From positions 6,379,639 through 6,443,638 of the forward strand of contig JAJLRJ010000006.1 of assembly GCA_024195265.1 (NCBI GenBank): a stretch of DNA of 64,000 nucleotides, given 5' to 3'. The stretch comes from Dendrophyllia cribrosa. Taxonomy: Eukaryota > Cnidaria > Anthozoa > Scleractinia > Dendrophylliidae. The notes under the pieces are model-generated. The model was given only the letters and a program-made list of their open reading frames with translations, did no database searches and had not been told where the DNA came from. Below are positions 57,701 to 64,000 of the stretch, piece after piece. Both the position numbers and the translations under genes were made by a program. Position 1 is the first letter of the stretch; the number at the start of each line of letters is the position of its first letter.

Positions 57701-60254
57701 GCCTCAGGTAGCTATAAATCCAGCCGGACAGCCTTTACAACAGCAAGCACTGTTGCAACCAACACAGCCTCAAGTAAACCAACCTGTGCAACCAACACAG
57801 CCTCAAGTAAACCAACCTGTGCAACCTTTCCAGTTGCAGTCTGGAATACAACCGATCCTGGCTCAAACACCACCCTATGCAACTCAAGTACCTTTACAGC
57901 CGCAGTATCCTGGCCAGGTACAACCTACTTATCAGCGCTTAGTATATAACCAAGGTATGGTAATGTAATAAAAAACGGCTGCATTATCTTAAACACAGCA
58001 AAAATTCACTATACAACATTAATCAACAAAAGTTTTTCTACCGTAGCCTTTTTTCAGAAAGGCTAATTAAGTAAATGACAAACTAGTAAATTAAAAAAAA
58101 AAAGAAAATCATCATTGCCCGGAAGGGAGACATGATCATACATAATCTCGTGGCATTGCCTGTTAATGAAAAAGACAGTTTACCTAAAAGTACAAAAATA
58201 CAAACAACGTCTTTGGCAATATCGCGAATGAACTTTACAAATTGCGGATCGAAAAAACGACTACTGAAAGTCAGGCACCTTGAAAAATAGGATCTTTGAT
58301 CTCCTGCCAACCTAATCGTCGATCAAACTTCATTTCAAAAACATGCTCCACATCTCTCGCCCCCCCCTCCTATCCCCCCCCTATCCCCCCCTATCCCCCC
58401 CTATCCCCCCCTATCCCCCCTATCCCCCCCCTATCCCCCCCCTATCCCCCCCCTATCCCCCCCTATCCCCCCTATCCCCCCCTATCCCCCCCCTATCCCC
58501 CCCTATCCCCCCCTATCCCCCCCTATCCCCCCTATCCCCCCCTATCCCCCCTATCCCCCCCCTATCCCCCCCCTATCCCCCCCTATCCCCCCTATCCCCC
58601 CCTATCTCCCCCCCCTATCCCCCCCATCCCCCCTATCCCCCCATCCCCCCCATCCCCCCCCCCATCCCCCCCCCTATCCCCCCCCCCCATCCCAAATACA
58701 AGTTCGTGAGCTCACAATAAGGAAAAGCTTTCCCATACAAGTTGTTAAGGCATATAGCTATTAGCAAATTACAGAAGACAACAATGACTATATGAAATGA
58801 AAAGAAATGACGAAATGATTCTCGCATTTGATGCAATTGTGAATAACGCCTGAAAAAAATCATGGCTTACAACGGAATTCGAACCCATAGCTTTGCGTTG
58901 TTGGTACAATGCTCTACCAGCTGAGCTACGGAAGCCTGGTATGTTGTGGTGTCTGGAACTCACACACCATTTGTTCATGATAAGAATGTTATAACAATGA
59001 ATATATGGTTTAAGTAGTTTTTAACTACTTATAAAATTTTACTCCACAGCTTTACCACTCCAGCCTGGAGCGGTAGGACCAATGAAGAAACAAAAAGGCG
59101 AGAAAGTACCAAAAAAAATACCATCGAAACCTACCGCCGTTAATGAAAAGACAGAGAGTACAGAGAAAATGAATAAACCTGGTAAAAGTGGAAAGGAAGA
59201 GGAAGAGAATCCCGATAGTCAAGGCATTGAAAAGTCTGGTGACGTTAGTAAAACAAAAGACACAGCAGATAAGCACACGTCAAAGAAGGTTAGGAAGAAT
59301 AAATATGAAAAAGAGGCTTACAGCAAAGAGAAGAACGTTAGCGATAATAAAGACAGAAACGAGGCTAATAGCAAAGATAAGAAGGTTAGTGATAATATAG
59401 ATGAAAACGAGGCCGATAGCAAAGACATGAAGGTTAGCGAAAATAAAGTTCGAAACAAGGTTGTTAGCAAAGACAAGAAGGTCAGCGATAATAAAGATGA
59501 AAGCGAGGCTGATAGTAAAAACATGAAGGTTAACGATAATAAGGATCGAAAGAAGGTTGATAGCAAAGACAAGAAGGTTAGCGAAAATAAAGATCGAAAC
59601 GAAGCTGATAGCAAAGACAAGAAGGTCAGTGATAATGAAGATGAAAGCGAGGCTAATAGTAAAGACATGAAGGTTAGCGAAAATAAAGATCGAAACAAGA
59701 ATGTTAGCAAAGACAAGAAGGTTAGCGATAATAGAGGTGGAAACGAGGCCTATAGTAAAGACAAGAAGGTCAGCGATAATGAAGATGGAAACGAGGCTGT
59801 TAGCAAATACATCAAGGTTAGCGAAAATAAAGATGGAAACGAGGCTGTTAGCAAAGACAAGGTCAGTGATAATGAAGATGGAAGCGAGGCTGATAGTAAA
59901 GACATGAAGGTTAGCGAAAATAGAGATCGAAACAAGGTTGTTAGCAAAGACAAGAAGGTTAGCGAAAATAAAGATGAAAGCGAGGCTGATAGTAAAGACA
60001 TGAAGGTCAGCGAAAATAAAGATCAAAACAAGGTTATTAGCAAAGACAAGAAGATCGGTGATAATACAGATGAAAGCGAGGCTGATAGTAAAGACATGAA
60101 GGTTAGCGAAAATGAAGATGAAAGCGAGGCTGTTAGCAAAGACAAGAAGGTTAGCGATAATAAAGATGAAAGCGAGGCTGATAGTAAAGACATGAAGGTC
60201 AGCGATAATAGAGATGGAAACGCTGACGAGGAAAGAAGGTTAGAACTACACTGA
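54599..60254 (+). CDS. Secreted ShK-module protein with Pro/Gln-rich and Lys/Asp repeat regions
   Basis: Six coding exons (54599-54731, 55709-55831, 56266-56376, 56502-56645, 57178-57954, 59050-60254) all join in phase 1 and total 2493 bp, giving 830 residues. Order: signal peptide (1-21); an ShK-type module with six Cys (45-85); a four-Cys partial module (86-122); a second six-Cys ShK module (123-170); another four-Cys segment (about 175-200); a Pro/Gln-rich region with QPQQ..GVVQ repeats (about 200-429); and 19 units of a 16-residue Lys/Asp/Ser repeat (about 520-824). ShK folds occur in anemone channel toxins but also in many matrix and enzyme proteins. Size and repeats argue against a venom peptide. 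An extracellular matrix or skeletal-matrix role is only an inference. Confidence 0.85.
55138..55522. mobile_element. Foldback element in ShK intron 1
   Basis: The outer arms (GATGAGCGGATAACTTTATT at 55138 and its complement ending 55522) and an inner pair (ATTGCTGAGAGCAACGTAGT at 55253 with its complement ending about 55430) form one nested hairpin. The centre is GC-rich. Confidence 0.75.
55524..55600 (+). repeat. 13-bp tandem repeat
   Basis: About six units of TTTGCATAATACT / TTTGCATAATAAT directly right of the foldback. Confidence 0.85.
55709..55831 (+). CDS. ShK gene exon 2: complete ShK module
   Basis: The acceptor is TTTTTTTCCTTTCAG and the donor CAAG/GTTAGC. Six Cys lie in the ShK order, including YC, a KNC and the closing CKFTCKMC. 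Confidence 0.88.
56266..56376 (+). CDS. ShK gene exon 3: partial four-Cys module
   Basis: The acceptor is CATCCTTTTAG and the donor CGAG/GTTAGG. The segment keeps the terminal CPHTC but has only four Cys. Two of the six ShK cysteines are missing, so one disulfide is lost. Confidence 0.8.
56502..56645 (+). CDS. ShK gene exon 4: complete ShK module
   Basis: The acceptor is CTTTTTTTAAAATAG and the donor CCAG/GTAAGT. Six Cys end with CMLSCAMC. Confidence 0.88.
57178..57954 (+). CDS. ShK gene exon 5: partial module and Pro/Gln-rich region
   Basis: The acceptor CCCAG has a weak pyrimidine tract. A four-Cys segment closes with CPLAC and is followed by about 230 residues dominated by Pro, Gln and Val in imperfect repeats (for example QAVQPQQTGV). 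Donor CAAG/GTATGG. It is probably disordered. Confidence 0.85.
58358..58690 (+). repeat. (CCCCCTAT)n-like minisatellite
   Basis: About 40 units of TATCCCCCC with unit-length variation lie in the last ShK intron. The other strand (ATAGGGGGG) has dense G runs and could form G-quadruplexes. Frames made only of Pro, Ile, Tyr and Ser here are artefacts. Confidence 0.92.
58790..58940 (-). mobile_element. tRNA-derived SINE, same family as 27770
   Basis: The minus strand has a tRNA-like head (GTAGCTCAGCTGGTAGAGC; GGGTTCGAATTCC) followed by TTTTTTTCAGG and GCGAGAATCATTT. The head could fold roughly like a Val tRNA, but the acceptor and anticodon stems have mismatches and position 33 is C, so it is not a functional tRNA. 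Confidence 0.7.
59050..60254 (+). CDS. ShK gene exon 6: Lys/Asp repeat and stop
   Basis: The acceptor is TTTTACTCCACAG. A Lys/Glu-rich linker leads into 19 units of SKDKKVSDNKDESEAD-type sequence (59322-60233). Eighteen units are 16 residues and one is 15. SKDMKVSEN and SKDKKVSDN forms mostly alternate, which suggests a 96-bp duplication unit. It stops with TGA at 60252. Highly charged and probably disordered, with many Ser next to acidic residues. Confidence 0.88.
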
Positions 60255-60439
60255 AAGAGGACGGCGGATCAAATGCGGCCATTTTAAAAAATTCGATCTC
60301 AACGTCACCCTTCTGAAGACACTTACGTATTATTTCATGAAGTCTGTAATAGGACGGTGTAACTTTGTTGTCGTAAGTCTGTAATAGTCGTGAGAATATT
60401 GCTCAAATAGAACAGTCCACTCGTTGAAGCGAGTGAAGG

Positions 60440-60445
60440 AATAAA
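60440..60445 (+). terminator. Candidate polyadenylation signal of the ShK gene
   Basis: AATAAA about 185 bp after the stop. A second AATAAA lies at 60605. Confidence 0.45.
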
Positions 60446-61007
60446 ACCCTCTTTAAGCGTCAATATTAACTTGCGACACTGGAATGGAGAAAAGTATAGA
60501 TAGCTGAATAATAATAAGGGAAAGCAATTAGCTCTGTAAATTAAATGATCGTAAATGTATAAAATTGTATCTGGTTTTTATAACGTAATACTAAGGATTT
60601 CAGATAATAAAAGTTGCAAATATAATAATGTCTATTTTACATCTCAGACGAAGAAAAAGCGATGCATGCGAGCAGCTTCCCGTATAACTTTTCATACATT
60701 TGAAAATATAACCGATCAGCATCTAGAGTGGAACTATACCCAGCCAATCAGAGAATGAGCTCTGAAATGGCTTCCAAGGTGATTTTTGTTTAAATATGGC
60801 ATTTTGTACTTTGAAAACATGGCTGTGCATTTTGTTCATATACAGTTACCTATAAAGGAGCAGTTGAGAATATTAGCCCAAAAATATCTGGGTGAATAAT
60901 TATCAGCATTCATCTTGGGGGTATATCGCTAGCCAGAAGGAGGATGAGCATTTGACACTATAATATGCGCCGAAAGTCATGAAAGCCAAAACGTATCTTT
61001 GGACGGG

Positions 61008-61165
61008 AAGGCACAAAACGTGGAACCCCTTCCAAATGGGGGTCCAAATTTGGGTCCAGATGGGGTTCAGGTGGGGATCGTAATGGGGGTCCTGATGGGG
61101 TCCAGACGGAGCCCAGACGAGGGAGGGGCGAAGAAGGGAGGTGGTTCACGTTTTGTACCGATCCT
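61008..61165. mobile_element. Small GC-rich TIR repeat
   Basis: CACAAAACGTGGAACCCC faces GGTGGTTCACGTTTTGT. The interior repeats GGGGTCCAGATGGGG-like units. Confidence 0.5.
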
Positions 61166-61724
61166 TTTGCAGCGCCAGCGTGACGTTATTCAGTCGATCG
61201 TTCTGGTATTTCTTGATATGAATTGATCTGTATAAACTCATCATTTACGTTGTTTGCTCGCCTGAAAAGAAACCGAATGGAATAGGAGGCACCAATCGCG
61301 TTAAAAAAACACGATGCACATAAAAAATCTCTACATTTGTAACTTTTTAACATCAAAATTCTCATTAAGCATTTTTTATATTAATATTATAAAATACATC
61401 ACAGTACAGTCTACAATTTACACATACAAAAGCGATATTAATATGTACACTGTTTACAATTTCAGTTCTTATTATTTTAAAGCAGGTAGGCACAAACTCA
61501 CGCAAACTTAAAAATAACAGTAGAAAAAAGAAAAAGAAAAATTATTTAAAAGGGGGCATACATTAATGGCCCTGAAGAACGTTTAATTCTATCATGTCCA
61601 ATCACAGTTAAGCTCAAGGCATATTTACCATCTCCCCCGCCCATATACTGGGAGGTAGGGAACAAAACAACAACAGCAATAACCTAACGATGGTTGACAG
61701 CAGGATTTTTAACATAATACATTA

Positions 61725-62928
61725 CATTAAACTCCCAAAAATTTCGGACTCTTTTTATTTCAGACAAAAATTTGTCCGAAATTAAATCAGTCCGAAATTT
61801 TTGTTGTCCGAAATTTTTAATGTCCGAAAATTCTACATCGCTCAATAAAGTTAAGATTTTGAAATTGTGGATTTGTCAGTCTGCCTTGTGCGACGGTAAG
61901 GACAGTGAGTAAGGCCGGCCTATCTGTGGAACAGAATACGTTTTGTTGAAATAGATAAATTTTTTAAAGTTCTTTTGGCATTCACAACTCCATATTCTGC
62001 ACATTATTAAAAATTAATGAAAGCAGAAAAAAAATTATTTCAACCTCTAATGTTTATCAGTTTAAGTCCACTTGACCAAACAGTAAATGGTCTGGCTAAA
62101 CATGTAGAGTTTTTAAAAGGAAAATTTGAAGAATGGTACGCCAAGAAAAGTTCCAAACAAGTTGACTAAGGGGTGGATGTCTACAGAATTAATGACTAAT
62201 GTCAACACAAAATTGTCAGTGATGAAGCCAATACATGCCAAATGGCTTATTGGCTTATATGACCACCTAAGGAACAAAACAGAGACAACAAAAGAGGGTC
62301 ATTTTCGGGTTGGCTGGAATCGAAGAAACAATTAACGCGAAAATTGAAGCTGAAGATCCCATCGAAGATTCAAATGCAGTTTTGCTTGACGTTTTCACTC
62401 TTTTAAAACTGCATTTAAATTAAAAGCTCGATCTCTTTATTGCCGAGGAGTTAGTCAGAGCTATTTGCAGAGAGTAGTAATTTAAGTTTGAGGAAACTTT
62501 CTGTCAATGGTAATTTAATGATAATTTGTAAGAGATATGGAATGTTTTGACCGCTTATATTTCAAACATGAAAAAATACATGGTAAAAATGTTTCAGCGA
62601 TTTATTATAAATAGAAACAGTTTAATTTGTTTGAAATTTCTCCATTTAGTGTGCTACACTGTGTAGATTACAAAGCATTTAGTCGCTTGTCGCGAGTAGC
62701 CTCAAAATCGAAAGATTGTTAGAAAAAACTATTTTATTTTTCGCCATGTTTGTTTACCGTTGCTGTGGAAACGCTGATTAGCATAGAAAAGAACATCATC
62801 CAAAACTTTTATCCAAGCCTAATATCTGGTATCTAGTTAAGACTTGGAAAATCGCATTAAAAAGAGAAGTCCCCCGAAAAACTACTTGCAGCCACCTTAA
62901 ACGCGTCCGAAATTTTTGGGGTTTAATG
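61725..62928 (+). mobile_element. 1.2-kb pogo-type element remnant
   Basis: The ends CATTAAACTCCCAAAAATTT and (complement) CATTAAACCCCAAAAATTTC, each followed by CGGAC, are flanked by TA (61723-61724 and 62929-62930). GTCCGAAATTT is repeated several times inside the left end. It carries a pogo-like transposase C-terminal remnant. Confidence 0.75.
62126..62395 (+). pseudogene. Pogo/Tigger-like transposase C-terminal remnant
   Basis: The frame encodes LSVMKPIHAKWLIGLYDHL, matching the KP.HAKW..GLY.H signature near the end of pogo-family DDE transposases. A frame change then leads to AGIEETINAKIEAEDPIEDS. The DDE core and DNA-binding domain are absent, so it is inactive. Confidence 0.65.
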
Positions 62929-62939
62929 TAAGTCATAAA

Positions 62940-63415
62940 CGTTGAAATAACAGACATATAACAGTGCATACGTAAGTCACTTGTAAAATGGCCGCATAAC
63001 ACTTACTGTGCCTTTCAGTAACATGCGGAATGCGGTTGCGTTATTCCCTTCCATCAATCATAATTAATACGACAGCCAACGGACCATGTAAAAAGGAAAC
63101 AAACAAAATGGATCGAAATCTACCAATCATAATGCACGGACGTGACCTTTTGAACTCATTGAAGTGAAGATCTGTTTCCTGAGAGGTAAGCTAAGATGAT
63201 TGACGGCAGTGTAAAACGCAACCGTTGGTGGAAGTACGTTTTAATTTCAAATTCCTCATGTTATTGACGGGCGCAGTAAAGCCTTAAGTTTTTTATGGCA
63301 GAAGTAAACAAAACATAAATCAAAGTGCCCTCTGGGCTATCTCCTGTAAGTTTTTCCCATCATGCAATGCTGTCAGATTATGTCTGGATATTGTTTTTGA
63401 TGTTGCAATTGGACT
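62940..63415. other. No gene supported
   Basis: Nothing recognised on either strand. Confidence 0.35.
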
Positions 63416-63421
63416 TTTAGG

Positions 63422-63650
63422 TTAGAGTGCGTGGTTTCTTGACTTCAATTTCTCTTTCGACAAGTAAGTTTCCATGTTATTGGTAATGGTTATGCAGTCC
63501 TCTTGTCTTGTGTCTGGAGCAAGTTTCAGTACTTTCAACTCGTCTGGATTTTCACCTGGTTTATTATCAAGAGCTTCATACAAACATTGTGTTACTGTTG
63601 CCTTCCCTAAACCCACGCCACTACTTAAAGTGTCAATTGATTCTCGTCGT
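63422..63650 (-). pseudogene. PIF1-like helicase fragment
   Basis: The minus strand encodes GVGLGKATVTQCLYEAL, then NPDELKVLKLAP. This resembles the Walker A region and following strand of PIF1-like helicases (usually GxGKT/S followed by LLAPTGKAA). The Walker A Thr/Ser is replaced, APTGKAA is lost after AP, and the frame ends soon after. It is a decayed copy, possibly of mobile-element origin, truncated by the window or by deletion. Confidence 0.55.
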
Positions 63651-64000
63651 TTTTAACAGAGAGTAACATATGGTAAAAAAAAACGCCATTTGTTCTCTGT
63701 TGAAAGATTAAACAAGTTCTCTATAACTGTTATCATCCATACGATTAATTACTAGCTTTTCATTATCAATTTTGCTGTAGAAAAAATTCCAGCAGTACTT
63801 TAAAAAAGATTGGTCCCTTGGTGATTGTTCTCTAAACATGGTTTAAAACAACCAAATAGTTCCCTGTACAGTACACTGTATCTAACTGATCACGTTCCTT
63901 ATTTTCAGGATCTCCCATAACTTTATGTAAGAGTTCTCCTTGCTTTTCTTTCAAATATAACATGTTTTATTTGCTCCAGTATAGGAACATGATAGGAGCT
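63651..64000. other. No gene supported
   Basis: AT-rich end of the window. Minus-strand frames upstream of the PIF1-like fragment are interrupted by stops. Confidence 0.35.

Noticed and set aside
58296..58720. Proline-rich frames of 125-137 codons
   Set aside because: Produced by the CCCCCTAT minisatellite in an intron.
58862..58940. Functional tRNA-Val
   Set aside because: Acceptor and anticodon stem mismatches, C at position 33, and a SINE body attached. Called as a SINE instead.
59280..60026. 248-codon minus-strand frame rich in Ile, Phe and Val
   Set aside because: Exact antisense shadow of the Lys/Asp repeat exon. The repeat keeps all frames open.

Overview
The window reads as animal nuclear DNA, most likely from an anthozoan cnidarian such as a stony coral. 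This is inferred from four things: AT-rich DNA with long introns and GT/AG exon borders, a membrane-anchored collagen ending in a short-chain-collagen-C4 type domain, a secreted protein with ShK-type cysteine modules, and very dense small TIR elements with tRNA-derived SINEs. There are no bacterial-style operons. Most open frames in the window are accidental. Three genes are well supported: (1) a six-exon minus-strand transmembrane collagen (25968-32533); (2) a minus-strand heterotrimeric G-protein gamma subunit with its coding region in one exon (38165-38398); (3) a plus-strand six-exon secreted ShK / Pro-Gln / Lys-Asp repeat protein (54599-60254). In genes 1 and 3 the splice phases can be followed by eye. 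Four more exon candidates lie at 30-206 (+), 1909-2231 (-), 3052-3447 (-) and 8820-8889 (+).

Layout. 1-5 kb: exon candidates, a TIR element set in TA repeats, and hexamer satellite. 6.5-7.5 kb: hairpin elements nested in one another, with a 9-bp target duplication. 8-17 kb: tandem duplications, MITEs and a weak promoter/first-exon candidate. 17.5-19.2 kb: a 1.65-kb element with 86-bp TIRs and a perfect 9-bp target duplication, carrying a broken RecQ-like helicase fragment. 20-25.7 kb: a large composite inverted element with pogo-like ends, 30-bp satellite and roughly 1.7-kb arms. 26-32.5 kb: the collagen gene, with SINE, LINE and MITE insertions in its introns. 34-40 kb: a hammerhead-like motif, MITEs, the G-gamma gene and a SINE. 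40.4-45.2 kb: little recognisable. 45-50 kb: nested TIR elements that include an apparently intact type I hammerhead ribozyme (47592-47659). 50-54 kb: a LINE 3' end, foldbacks and three repeats placed end to end. 54.6-60.3 kb: the ShK gene. 61-64 kb: remnants of a pogo transposase and a PIF1-like helicase.

The three genes show no sign of acting in one pathway. Two encode extracellular or membrane-matrix type proteins (collagen and the ShK repeat protein) and one a signalling protein. The rest of the window is mainly a record of transposition. Several insertions can be read exactly because an unoccupied copy of the same site survives in the window. All family names come from reading the sequence, with no database search.
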